32,816 nt of DNA from Bacteroidales bacterium (GTDB taxonomy: Bacteria; Bacteroidota; Bacteroidia; Bacteroidales; UBA932): contig JAEEXQ010000019.1 of assembly GCA_016287875.1 (NCBI GenBank), positions 1 to 32,816 of the forward strand, in the 5' to 3' direction. Position numbers and translations under genes: made by a program. The notes beneath the pieces were generated by a model that searched no databases, was not told the DNA's origin, and saw nothing but the letters and a program-made list of their open reading frames with translations. Of this stretch, positions 25,895 through 32,816 are shown piece after piece. Positions within the stretch are counted from its first letter, which is position 1. The number at the start of each line of letters is the position of its first letter.

Positions 25895-26883
25895 TGGACG
25901 ACAAGTTATTACGCAGATATATAATGGAAAAGGCCAGCAGGAAGGAGCGGCGCGAGGTCGTATCCTGGATCAACGAGTCGCAGGACAACCTCGAACGCTT
26001 CGCGACCATGAAGGCGGAGCATGTCTTCTCCGGCTTCCCGGATACCATAGTCCCCGAGAAACGCCCGATACGTCCTATACTGGTACATATGGCAGCGGCT
26101 CTTTCGATCCCGCTCCTCGCCGGGGCGATATGGCTCCTGCTTTCCCGCAACGAAGCCAGGGAGCAGTACGCCGACGCCTCCAGGCAGGTGGAGATACTCA
26201 AGAGCCAGAACTCAGGCGACGTAACATACATCGCCAACCCCGGAACCAAAAGCCTGGTAATTCTTCCGGACAGTTCGGTAGTGCGCCTGAACGGTGCATC
26301 CAAGCTGGTAGTGCCTTCGCGTTTTGCCGCCGGCTCCAGGGAGCTCTTCCTTTCGGGAGAGGGATACTTCGACATCCGCCACCACGAAGACTGGCCGATG
26401 AACATCCATACCTCCAAGGGCGTGGTCGTCAAGGTGCTCGGAACCACCTTCGACCTCTCCGCCTATGATAACGACGACAACATAAAGCTCACGCTCATCG
26501 AAGGCAAGGTCGTGGTCCGCGAAGAGAAGACCGGCTCCGAACATGAGGTGCGTCCCAACCAGCAGATAAGCATAGCCTCCCGCACCGGCGAGCTGGACAA
26601 GCCTCTGCCCAGGCCGGTGATCAAGCGCGCCAACATCCAGCAGAACACGGGATGGGTAAATGGCGAACTCATTTTCAACAACACCGCCATGCCCGAGATA
26701 GTTAAACAACTCGAACGCTGGTATGGCGTACACGTGCATATCGTCGACAAAGAAATCCTGGATTACCACCTTACCGCCACATTCACGACGGAATCCATCA
26801 CAAGGGTGCTGGACCTCATAAAGTTCTCCTCCATGCTCCAGTACGAGATTAACGGCACCGATGTCTATATAAGGAAGATCTAA
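25894..26883 (+). CDS. FecR-type anti-sigma factor
   Basis: A 329-residue single-pass inner-membrane protein. Residues 1-60 form the cytoplasmic sigma-binding part, residues about 63-83 the membrane helix, residues about 115-212 the periplasmic FecR domain (VILPDSSVVRLNGASKL, FLSGEGYFDI, VKVLGTTFDL, LIEGKVVV), and residues about 255-329 the DUF4974-type STN-like tail (MPEIVKQLERWYGVHV ... DVYIRKI). That tail normally contacts the signalling domain of a TonB-dependent transducer. Its ATG uses the last base of the sigma gene's stop codon, so the two are translationally coupled. All expected parts are present; what is missing is the downstream SusC-like receptor usual in this arrangement. Confidence 0.93.
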   Translation: MDDKLLRRYIMEKASRKERREVVSWINESQDNLERFATMKAEHVFSGFPDTIVPEKRPIRPILVHMAAALSIPLLAGAIWLLLSRNEAREQYADASRQVEILKSQNSGDVTYIANPGTKSLVILPDSSVVRLNGASKLVVPSRFAAGSRELFLSGEGYFDIRHHEDWPMNIHTSKGVVVKVLGTTFDLSAYDNDDNIKLTLIEGKVVVREEKTGSEHEVRPNQQISIASRTGELDKPLPRPVIKRANIQQNTGWVNGELIFNNTAMPEIVKQLERWYGVHVHIVDKEILDYHLTATFTTESITRVLDLIKFSSMLQYEINGTDVYIRKI

Positions 26884-26906
26884 TCAAAAAGTTTTGATTT
26901 TTTTTT
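26882..26906 (+). terminator. Intrinsic terminator after the anti-sigma gene
   Basis: AATCAAAA (26882-26889) pairs with TTTTGATT (26892-26899) and is followed by an unbroken T-run to 26906. The stem starts inside the stop codon of the FecR-type gene. It ends the accessory island and insulates the tRNA operon; the same T-run leads directly into the -33 element of the tRNA promoter. Confidence 0.75.
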
Positions 26907-26934
26907 GGAGAATCACAAATAATCTCTATCTTTG
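26905..26934 (+). promoter_or_regulatory. Promoter of the tRNA-tuf operon
   Basis: TTG at 26905-26907, a 19-base spacer, and TATCTTTG at 26927-26934 fit the Bacteroidota primary-sigma consensus exactly. It lies 30 bases before the first tRNA and probably drives the tRNAs and tuf. Confidence 0.8.
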
Positions 26935-26964
26935 CAGTCCTTTTGAAGAAAGGCTTGACATACT

Positions 26965-27038
26965 GCCGATGTAGCTCAGCTGGCCAGAGCACGTGATTTG
27001 TAATCTCGGGGTCGACGGTTCGAATCCGCCCATCGGCT
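26965..27038 (+). tRNA. tRNA-Thr (anticodon TGT)
   Basis: Acceptor GCCGATG (26965-26971) pairs with CATCGGC (27031-27037). The anticodon loop 26997-27003 reads TT-TGT-AA. Two non-Watson-Crick positions are visible: T26994-T27006 in the anticodon stem and A27015-C27029 in the T stem. The 3' CCA is not encoded. Confidence 0.93.
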
Positions 27039-27073
27039 CATCTGGTGCTGATATACAAAGGCATACACAACTT

Positions 27074-27153
27074 GGGAGGATCGCATAGCGGCAATTGCGG
27101 CGGACTGTAAATCCGCTCCTTCGGGTTCGGTGGTTCGAGTCCACCTCCTCCCA
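27074..27153 (+). tRNA. tRNA-Tyr (anticodon GTA)
   Basis: Acceptor GGGAGGA (27074-27080) pairs with TCCTCCC (27146-27152). The anticodon GTA is at 27107-27109 within CTGTAAA. A long variable arm is present, as expected for a bacterial tyrosine tRNA. The T stem GGTGG/CCACC is perfect. Confidence 0.95.
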
Positions 27154-27193
27154 CAAACACTAGAGCGGAAGCTGAGTCTTCGCTCCCTGAATA

Positions 27194-27265
27194 GCGGGGT
27201 TCGTATAATGGCTATTATGCCAGCCTTCCAAGCTGGAAATGGGAGTTCGATTCTCCTACCCCGCT
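27194..27265 (+). tRNA. tRNA-Gly (anticodon TCC)
   Basis: Acceptor GCGGGGT (27194-27200) pairs with ACCCCGC (27258-27264). The anticodon stem CCAGC/GCTGG encloses CTTCCAA, with TCC at 27227-27229. Confidence 0.95.
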
Positions 27266-27277
27266 CAAATATGAAAA

Positions 27278-27349
<72 letters not shown>

Positions 27350-27380
27350 CTTTTTTTGATAACTTTTATATCATAATATT

Positions 27381-28577
27381 ATGGCAAAAGAAACATTCGT
27401 AAGAACCAAACCGCATGTCAACATCGGTACTATCGGCCACGTTGACCACGGCAAGACCACCCTTACCGCTGCTATCACCAAGGTGCTCGCAGCCCGCGTA
27501 AAGGGTAACGAAGGCAAGATCAAGTCCTTCGACCAGATCGACAACGCTCCCGAAGAGAAAGAGCGTGGTATTACCATCAACACCGCTCACGTTGAGTACG
27601 AGACCGAGACCCGTCACTATGCACACGTTGACTGCCCCGGCCACGCTGACTACGTGAAGAACATGGTTACCGGTGCAGCCCAGATGGACGGTGCAATCCT
27701 CGTGGTTGCTGCTACCGACGGTCCCATGCCTCAGACCAACGAGCACGTCCTTCTCGCCCGCCAGGTTAACGTTCCTAAGATGGTCGTTTTCCTCAACAAG
27801 GTCGACCTTGTTGACGATGCCGAGATGCTTGACCTCGTCGAGATGGAGGTCCGCGACCTTCTCAGCAAGTACAACTTCGACGGTGACAACGCTCCCGTTA
27901 TCCGTGGTTCTGCTCTTGGTGCCCTCAACGGAGAGCCCGAGTGGGAAGACAAGGTTATGGAGCTCATGGCCGCTGTCGACGAGTACATCCCCATCCCTGT
28001 CCGTGAGAACGAGAAGCCTTTCCTCATGCCTATCGAGGACATCTTCTCCATCACCGGTCGTGGTACTGTTGTTACCGGACGTATCGAGCGCGGTACCGTT
28101 CACGTGAACGACCCTGCCGAAATCGTTGGTTTCAACGACAAACCTAAGAGCACCGTCGTCACTGGCGTCGAGATGTTCCGCAAGCTCCTCGATCAGGGTG
28201 AGGCTGGTGACAATGTAGGTCTCCTCCTCCGTGGTATCGACAAGAAGGAAGTTAAGCGTGGTGAAGTTATCGCCAAACCCGGTTCCATCACTCCTCACAC
28301 CCACTTCCTCGGTCAGATCTACGTTCTGAAGAAAGAAGAAGGTGGCCGTCACACTCCTTTCCACAACAAGTATCGTCCTCAGTTCTTCATCCGCACCCTC
28401 GACGTTACCGGTGAGATCTCCCTCCCCGAAGGCGTAGAGATGGTGATGCCTGGCGACAACGTGGAAATCAACGTGCAGCTCATCACTCCTGTTGCTCTTA
28501 ACGAGGGTCTCCGTTTCGCTATCCGCGAAGGTGGCCGTACCGTTGGCGCAGGTCAGGTTATCAAGATTCTTGACTAA
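27381..28577 (+). CDS. tuf: Translation elongation factor Tu
   Basis: GTPase that delivers aminoacyl-tRNA to the ribosomal A site in the cytoplasm. The 398 residues match the family length. The GTP-binding motifs are GHVDHGKT (19-26), DCPGH in switch II, and NKVD near residue 136; domains 2 and 3 are complete to the C-terminal [15 protein letters not shown]. Codon use is strongly biased, as expected for a highly expressed gene. It is co-transcribed with the four upstream tRNAs. The start is preceded by an AT-rich leader without a Shine-Dalgarno sequence. Confidence 0.99.
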   Translation: MAKETFVRTKPHVNIGTIGHVDHGKTTLTAAITKVLAARVKGNEGKIKSFDQIDNAPEEKERGITINTAHVEYETETRHYAHVDCPGHADYVKNMVTGAAQMDGAILVVAATDGPMPQTNEHVLLARQVNVPKMVVFLNKVDLVDDAEMLDLVEMEVRDLLSKYNFDGDNAPVIRGSALGALNGEPEWEDKVMELMAAVDEYIPIPVRENEKPFLMPIEDIFSITGRGTVVTGRIERGTVHVNDPAEIVGFNDKPKSTVVTGVEMFRKLLDQGEAGDNVGLLLRGIDKKEVKRGEVIAKPGSITPHTHFLGQIYVLKKEEGGRHTPFHNKYRPQFFIRTLDVTGEISLPEGVEMVMPGDNVEINVQLITPVALNEGLRFAIREGGRTVGAGQVIKILD

Positions 28578-28595
28578 TCCTGAATCGGATATTCC

Positions 28596-28628
28596 AAGTG
28601 GGTTCCCCAACAGGGGCGCCCACTTTTT
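28596..28628 (+). terminator. Terminator-like hairpin between tuf and tRNA-Trp
   Basis: AAGTGGG (28596-28602) pairs with CCCACTT (28619-28625), with an inner CCCC/GGGG pair (28605-28608 with 28613-28616), followed by T residues to 28628. It stops exactly at the first base of tRNA-Trp, so it could separate tuf from the secE-rpoB part or act as a partial terminator. Confidence 0.75.
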
Positions 28629-28699
28629 AGGGGAATAGAATAATGGTAATTCAGCGGTCTCCAAAACCGTCAATGTGGGTTCGATTCCTGCTTCCCCTG
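28629..28699 (+). tRNA. tRNA-Trp (anticodon CCA)
   Basis: Acceptor AGGGGAA (28629-28635) pairs with TTCCCCT (28692-28698). The anticodon loop CTCCAAA carries CCA at 28661-28663. The position between tuf and secE is the conserved one in this phylum and in many other bacteria. The 84 bases that follow, before secE, hold no clear signal except a direct repeat of CCGGATC. Confidence 0.95.
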
Positions 28700-28783
28700 C
28701 AAAATTCCAAAGGTTACGATTTGGTAAATGTTTAAAAGACCCGGATCTCCGCTTCCAACTTTCCGGATCAATTAAATGTAAAG

Positions 28784-28972
28784 ATGAGAAAGATTATCAA
28801 TTACTTTAAAGATTGCTATGTAGAGCTCGTACAGAAGACTACGTGGCCCAACTGGCAGAAGCTGCAGAGTTCTGCACTCCTCGTCATGGGCGCCACCGTC
28901 ATCCTCGCGCTGATGCTCTTTGTAATCGACTATGCTTTCCAGCATCTGATGACCTTCATCTACACCCTGTAA
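28784..28972 (+). CDS. secE: Preprotein translocase subunit SecE
   Basis: A 62-residue single-span subunit of the SecYEG protein-export channel in the inner membrane. The amphipathic start (INYFKDCYVELVQKTTWPNW) contains the family's conserved TWPN motif, followed by one membrane helix at about residues 29-55. The length suits the short bacterial SecE form. nusG begins 11 bases after its stop. Confidence 0.96.
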   Translation: MRKIINYFKDCYVELVQKTTWPNWQKLQSSALLVMGATVILALMLFVIDYAFQHLMTFIYTL

Positions 28973-28983
28973 TTTTTACCGCA

Positions 28984-29550
28984 ATGGCTGAAATGAAATG
29001 GTATGTTCTGAGGGCAGCAGGCGGAAAGGAACGCAAGGCTAAGGAATATCTCGAGAAAGAGATAGAGCGGAGCGGAATTGCTGACCAGGTGGGCCAGGTA
29101 CTGGTCCCCGTAAAGAAGGAAATAGTAACCAAGAATGGCAAGAGGAAAGCGGTTGACAAACTGCTCTTCCCCGGCTATGTCCTTATTGAGGCAACGCTCA
29201 GCCCCGTACTCGAGAATATCATCCGCAACCTGGTTCCCGGTATGTCCGGCTTCCTTACGGAAAAAAAGACTATCAGCAGCTCGCAGGTAGAAAGGATCCC
29301 CGTTCCCATCCGTGAGGATGAGGTGCAGAGGATTCTCGGTGTTCAGGACGAGAACATCGACAACGCGGCAGAGACCGTCGTGAATTACGAAATCGGTGAA
29401 TCCGTAAAGATCACCGACGGACCTTTCAGCGGCTTCAGCGGCACAGTCGATGAGATTCTGGAAGACAGGAGCAAAGTCAAGGTTATCGTGGTCATCTTCG
29501 GCCGCAAGACTCAGCTCGAACTCAGCTTTACACAAGTAACTAAAGAATAA
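28984..29550 (+). CDS. nusG: Transcription termination/antitermination factor NusG
   Basis: Binds RNA polymerase to control pausing and couples transcription to translation and Rho. The open frame extends upstream across secE, but the ATG at 28984 is chosen because the conserved NGN domain starts there ([20 protein letters not shown]). The NGN domain covers about residues 1-115 with [11 protein letters not shown]; the KOW domain is at about 130-185 with [18 protein letters not shown]. The resulting 188 residues match the family. It lies in the standard secE-nusG-rplK order, 8 bases before rplK. Confidence 0.97.
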   Translation: MAEMKWYVLRAAGGKERKAKEYLEKEIERSGIADQVGQVLVPVKKEIVTKNGKRKAVDKLLFPGYVLIEATLSPVLENIIRNLVPGMSGFLTEKKTISSSQVERIPVPIREDEVQRILGVQDENIDNAAETVVNYEIGESVKITDGPFSGFSGTVDEILEDRSKVKVIVVIFGRKTQLELSFTQVTKE

Positions 29551-29558
29551 CAATTACA

Positions 29559-30002
29559 ATGGCAAAAGAAGTTACCGGATTTATCAAGCTCCAAATCAAA
29601 GGCGGAGCAGCTAACCCTGCGCCTCCTGTAGGACCGGCCCTCGGTTCCAAAGGCTTGAACATTATGGACTTCTGCAAGGCTTTCAATGCAGCCACGCAGG
29701 CTCAGGCAGGCAAAGTCCTTCCTGTAGTTATCACAGTCTATTCCGACAAATCCTTCACTTTCGAAGTTAAGCAGCCCCCCGTGGCAGTCTCTCTCAAGGA
29801 AGCAGCTAAGATCAGCAAGGCTTCCGGTGAGCCTAACCGCAAGAAGGTTGCCTCCGTTACCTGGGACCAGGTAAAGGCTATCGCTGAAGGAAAGATGCCG
29901 GACCTCAACTGCTTCACTATCGCTTCGGCTATGAAGATGGTTGCAGGCACAGCAAGAAGTATGGGTATCACCGTCACCGGTGAATTCCCCAAGGACCTTT
30001 AA
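29559..30002 (+). CDS. rplK: 50S ribosomal protein L11
   Basis: Component of the GTPase-associated centre of the large subunit, binding 23S rRNA. The 147 residues start with the usual [20 protein letters not shown] proline-rich switch region and end with the RNA-binding domain ([10 protein letters not shown]). Length and context are standard. The leader is A-rich without a Shine-Dalgarno sequence. Confidence 0.98.
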   Translation: MAKEVTGFIKLQIKGGAANPAPPVGPALGSKGLNIMDFCKAFNAATQAQAGKVLPVVITVYSDKSFTFEVKQPPVAVSLKEAAKISKASGEPNRKKVASVTWDQVKAIAEGKMPDLNCFTIASAMKMVAGTARSMGITVTGEFPKDL

Positions 30003-30014
30003 TATTGACGCGCT

Positions 30015-30719
30015 ATGAGTAAGATTACCAAGAATCAGAAAGCGGTGATGGCCAAGTACGACCACACCCAGGTTTATCCTCTCGCACAGGCGTGCGCAAT
30101 TTTGAAGGATATCACTTTCACCAAGTTTGATGCGACCGTCGAGCTTTCCGTAAACCTCGGCGTCGACCCCCGCAAGGCTAACCAGATGATCCGTGGCGTC
30201 GTCACCCTTCCTAACGGAACGGGTAAGGTCGTCCGCGTGCTCGCTCTCTGCACCCCCGACAAGGAGGAAGAGGCAAAGGCAGCTGGTGCCGACTACGTAG
30301 GTCTCGACGAGTATATCGAGAAGATCAAGGGCGGTTGGACCGATATCGACGTCATCGTCTGCACCCCTTCCGTCATGGCCAAGGTCGGTGCCCTCGGTAA
30401 GGTTCTCGGTCCCCGCGGTCTCATGCCTAACCCCAAGACCGGCACCGTTACCATGGAAATCGGCAACGCAGTGAAGGAAGTCAAGGGTGGTAAGATCGAC
30501 TTCAAAGTCGACAAGACCGGCATCGTCCACACTGGAATCGGCAAGATTTCTTTCACCCCCGAGCAGATCTATCAGAATGCTGCCGAGGTGCTGAACGCAA
30601 TCGCAAAGCTGAAACCCCAGGCCCTCAAGGGTACTTATATGAAGAGCTGCGCTCTCGCAACCACGATGAGCCCCGGCGTCAAGGTAGATATCAAGGCATT
30701 CCTCAACAATGCCGAGTAA
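30015..30719 (+). CDS. rplA: 50S ribosomal protein L1
   Basis: Forms the L1 stalk that handles deacylated tRNA at the E site, and in many bacteria represses its own operon. The 234 residues match the family and include [29 protein letters not shown] and the C-terminal [10 protein letters not shown]. It starts 12 bases after rplK. Confidence 0.98.
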   Translation: MSKITKNQKAVMAKYDHTQVYPLAQACAILKDITFTKFDATVELSVNLGVDPRKANQMIRGVVTLPNGTGKVVRVLALCTPDKEEEAKAAGADYVGLDEYIEKIKGGWTDIDVIVCTPSVMAKVGALGKVLGPRGLMPNPKTGTVTMEIGNAVKEVKGGKIDFKVDKTGIVHTGIGKISFTPEQIYQNAAEVLNAIAKLKPQALKGTYMKSCALATTMSPGVKVDIKAFLNNAE

Positions 30720-30731
30720 AAATTTGGGATT

Positions 30732-31256
30732 ATGAAGAAAGAACTTAAAAATCAGATTATCGAGAACATCTCGGCCGAGCTGAAGGAGTATCCCAATTTC
30801 TACATTACGGATATCGCCGGCCTGAATGCAGGTGACACCTCGAAGCTTCGTCGCGAATGCTTCGAAAAGGGCATCAAGCTCAGCGTCGTGAAGAACACTC
30901 TCTTCACTCACGTACTTAAAGCCTCCGGCAACCCGGAGCTCGAGGCTCTCGTCGAGACCCTCGTCGGCAACACCGCCATCATGTACACTGCTTCTGCAAA
31001 CGCTCCCGCCAAACTTATCAAGGATTGGCAGAAGAAGGGTGAGAAACCCGCTCTCAAGGGTGCTTATGTGCAGGAGTGCGCATTCGTAGGTGCCGACAAG
31101 CTCGAAGAACTCGTTTCCATCAAGAGCAAGGAAGAACTCATTGGCGACATCATCGCAATGCTCCAGAGCCCTGTCAAGAACGTTCTTGGCGCTCTGCAGA
31201 GCGGCGGACAGACCATCGCCGGTGTGGTTAAGACTCTCGAAGAAAAAAATCAGTAA
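30732..31256 (+). CDS. rplJ: 50S ribosomal protein L10
   Basis: Anchors the L7/L12 stalk to 23S rRNA. The 174 residues contain the conserved FYITDIAGLNAGDTSKLRRE and VVKNTLF regions and a C-terminal helix for L7/L12 binding. Only 12 bases separate it from rplA, so there is no long L10-binding leader directly upstream of the kind known in Escherichia coli; autoregulation, if present, would act elsewhere. Confidence 0.97.
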   Translation: MKKELKNQIIENISAELKEYPNFYITDIAGLNAGDTSKLRRECFEKGIKLSVVKNTLFTHVLKASGNPELEALVETLVGNTAIMYTASANAPAKLIKDWQKKGEKPALKGAYVQECAFVGADKLEELVSIKSKEELIGDIIAMLQSPVKNVLGALQSGGQTIAGVVKTLEEKNQ

Positions 31257-31289
31257 TAACAATAATAACAATTTAAAAATCAAACAATT

Positions 31290-31664
31290 ATGGCAGATGT
31301 AAAAGCACTTGCAGAAGAGTTGGTAAACTTGACTGTAAAAGATGTTCAGGAACTTGCTAAGGTCCTTAAGGAAGAATATGGTATCGAGCCCGCAGCCGCT
31401 GCAGTAGCAGTTGCCGGTCCCGCAGCAGCCGCTGAGGCCGCTCCCGCCGAGCAGACTGAGTTCGATGTTATCCTTACCAACGCCGGTCAGGCCAAGCTTC
31501 AGGTGATCAAGGTCGTCAAGGAAGCTCTCGGTCTTGGACTTAAGGAAGCTAAGGACCTCGTTGACGGTGCCCCTAAGGCAGTCAAGGAGAAAGTTTCCAA
31601 GGCAGAGGCTGAGCAGCTCAAGGCTACCCTCGAGGAAGCCGGCGCCGAGGTCGAGGTTAAGTAA
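31290..31664 (+). CDS. rplL: 50S ribosomal protein L7/L12
   Basis: Stalk protein that recruits and activates translation GTPases; present in several copies per ribosome. The 124 residues show the N-terminal dimerisation part, an Ala-rich hinge (about 38-52) and the globular domain with [20 protein letters not shown]. The 33-base leader after rplJ is very A/T-rich with AATAA/AACAAT repeats, a type of leader linked to strong translation in this phylum. Confidence 0.98.
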   Translation: MADVKALAEELVNLTVKDVQELAKVLKEEYGIEPAAAAVAVAGPAAAAEAAPAEQTEFDVILTNAGQAKLQVIKVVKEALGLGLKEAKDLVDGAPKAVKEKVSKAEAEQLKATLEEAGAEVEVK

Positions 31665-31694
31665 CTTCGCCCCTCCCTTGCCAAGGGACAAAAC

Positions 31695-31732
31695 AGGTTT
31701 AGAGCCGGGGATAATAGGCTCTAAACCTTTTT
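31695..31732 (+). terminator. Attenuator-like hairpin between rplL and rpoB
   Basis: AGGTTTAGAGCC (31695-31706) pairs perfectly with GGCTCTAAACCT (31717-31728) across a 10-base loop and runs into a T-tract to 31732. This 12-bp stem is the strongest terminator-like structure in the window. In other bacteria partial termination here lowers rpoB expression relative to ribosomal proteins. A small TCCCTTG/CAAGGGA hairpin precedes it at 31674-31688. Confidence 0.85.
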
Positions 31733-31768
31733 CCGTATAAAATTTATTACTTTCCTTAAGGCAGATTT

Positions 31769-32816
31769 ATGTCAAAAAAGACCCAACAGAAGCGAATTGA
31801 TTTCGCAAGCTCCAAAATACTGGAATACCCGGATCTGCTTGAGGTCCAGCTGAAGTCTTTCAAGGACTTCCTCCAGCTGGATACCACTCCTGAAAGCAGA
31901 AAGAACGAAGGTCTTTATCAGGTCTTCCAGGAAATATTCCCCATCGAAGATATGAGGAACAGCTACAAGCTGGAGTTCATCGACTATTTCGTCGATCCGC
32001 CTCAGTATTCGATCGAGGAATGTCTTGAGAGAGGACTGTCTTACAGCGTGCCTCTGAAGGCAAAACTCCGCCTTTCGTGCACCGACTCGGAACACGAGGA
32101 TTTCGACACCAAGATACAGGATGTGTACCTTGGTGACATCCCTTATATGACTCCGGGCGGCACATTCGTGATCAACGGCTCGGAACGTATCATCGTTTCG
32201 CAGCTGCACCGTTCCCCTGGTGTATTTTTCGACCAGACGATGCACGCCAACGGCACGAAGCTCTACTCCGCGAGGATAATCCCCATCAAGGGTTCGTGGA
32301 TAGAGTTCGCAAGCGACATCAACAACGTGATGTACGCTTATATCGACCGCAAGAAGAAGCTTCCCGTTACGACCCTGCTCAGGGCCATTGGCTTCAACTC
32401 CGACAAGGACATCATCAACATCTTCGACCTTGCCGACGAGATTCCGGTCAACAAGAAGACGCTCAAGGCCAATGAAGGCCGCAAGCTCGCAGCTAAGGTG
32501 CTCAAGACCTGGATGGAGGACTTCGAAGACGAAGACACCGGCGAGGTTATCCCTATCGAGCGTACCGAACCCATCGTGGAGAGGGATGCAGTGCTCGACG
32601 ACGAGACCATCGCAGCCATCCTGGACACCGACGTCAAGAGCATTCTCCTGCAGAAGGACGAGGTGAGCACCAGCGAGTACTCGATCATCTTCAACACCCT
32701 CCAGAAAGATCCCACCAACACCGAGATCGAGGCTGTGAACTACATCTACAAGCAGCTCCGCAACAGCGAACCGCCGGATGAGAACACCGCCCGCGACGTC
32801 ATCGACAAGCTCTTCT
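31769..32816 (+). CDS. rpoB: DNA-directed RNA polymerase subunit beta, 5' part
   Basis: Beta subunit of RNA polymerase; the first 349 residues are visible and the gene runs off the right edge. The ATG at 31769 gives [16 protein letters not shown] and the family's early segment [14 protein letters not shown]. The conserved block [25 protein letters not shown] lies around residues 129-153. The region seen covers the protrusion and part of the lobe. It is reached by read-through past the attenuator-like hairpin. Confidence 0.97.
   Translation, partial: MSKKTQQKRIDFASSKILEYPDLLEVQLKSFKDFLQLDTTPESRKNEGLYQVFQEIFPIEDMRNSYKLEFIDYFVDPPQYSIEECLERGLSYSVPLKAKLRLSCTDSEHEDFDTKIQDVYLGDIPYMTPGGTFVINGSERIIVSQLHRSPGVFFDQTMHANGTKLYSARIIPIKGSWIEFASDINNVMYAYIDRKKKLPVTTLLRAIGFNSDKDIINIFDLADEIPVNKKTLKANEGRKLAAKVLKTWMEDFEDEDTGEVIPIERTEPIVERDAVLDDETIAAILDTDVKSILLQKDEVSTSEYSIIFNTLQKDPTNTEIEAVNYIYKQLRNSEPPDENTARDVIDKLF

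Noticed and set aside
28813..28983. Upstream extension of nusG by 57 codons
   Set aside because: The extra part is secE read in another frame; the conserved NusG start is at 28984.
29511..31691. A 726-codon open frame antisense to rplK-rplA-rplJ-rplL
   Set aside because: It is a shadow of strongly biased codon use in ribosomal protein genes; its Leu/Gly/Asp-rich translation matches no family.

Overview
The window reads as chromosome from a GC-rich member of the Bacteroidota, most likely order Bacteroidales. The evidence is the tRNA-Thr/Tyr/Gly/Thr-tuf-tRNA-Trp-secE-nusG-rplKAJL-rpoB order, promoters matching the Bacteroidota primary sigma consensus (TTG-N19-TATCTTTG), A-rich start regions with few Shine-Dalgarno sequences, FISUMP and fimbrillin-like lipoproteins, FecI/FecR-type regulators, and a GH92 enzyme. 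Genus cannot be fixed from the sequence alone; Alistipes-like or uncultured gut lineages would fit.

Left part (1-5871): a 52-bp tandem hairpin repeat runs in from the window edge, then ssb, two adjacent paralogous MFS transporters resembling the MFSD1 type, and dxs (isoprenoid precursor synthesis). The second MFS gene carries two copies of a REP-like palindrome inside its reading frame, read in different frames.

Middle part (5790-26883): an accessory island built around a 103-bp divergent intergenic region at 14358-14460. Leftward run a lipoprotein with fimbrillin-like, FISUMP, regulatory-like and calcineurin-like phosphoesterase domains, a GH92 alpha-mannosidase-type lipoprotein with a shortened C terminus, and a discoidin-GH2 lipoprotein whose 3' end overlaps dxs. 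Rightward run a paralogue of the first phosphoesterase lipoprotein, a 63-codon lipoprotein, a FISUMP lipoprotein without the phosphoesterase, a GH2-malectin-phosphoesterase fusion, and a GH3 enzyme. An ECF sigma factor and a FecR-type anti-sigma follow. No SusC/SusD pair or TonB-dependent receptor is present in the window. Together the genes suggest an envelope-located pathway that removes both phosphate and sugars from a phosphorylated glycan; that substrate is an inference. A 31-bp motif shared by the 14461 and 23134 start regions may mark co-regulation.

Right part (26884-32816): the housekeeping operon of four tRNAs, tuf, tRNA-Trp, secE, nusG, rplK, rplA, rplJ, rplL and the start of rpoB, with a terminator-like hairpin after tuf and a strong attenuator-like hairpin before rpoB. 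rpoB runs off the right edge.
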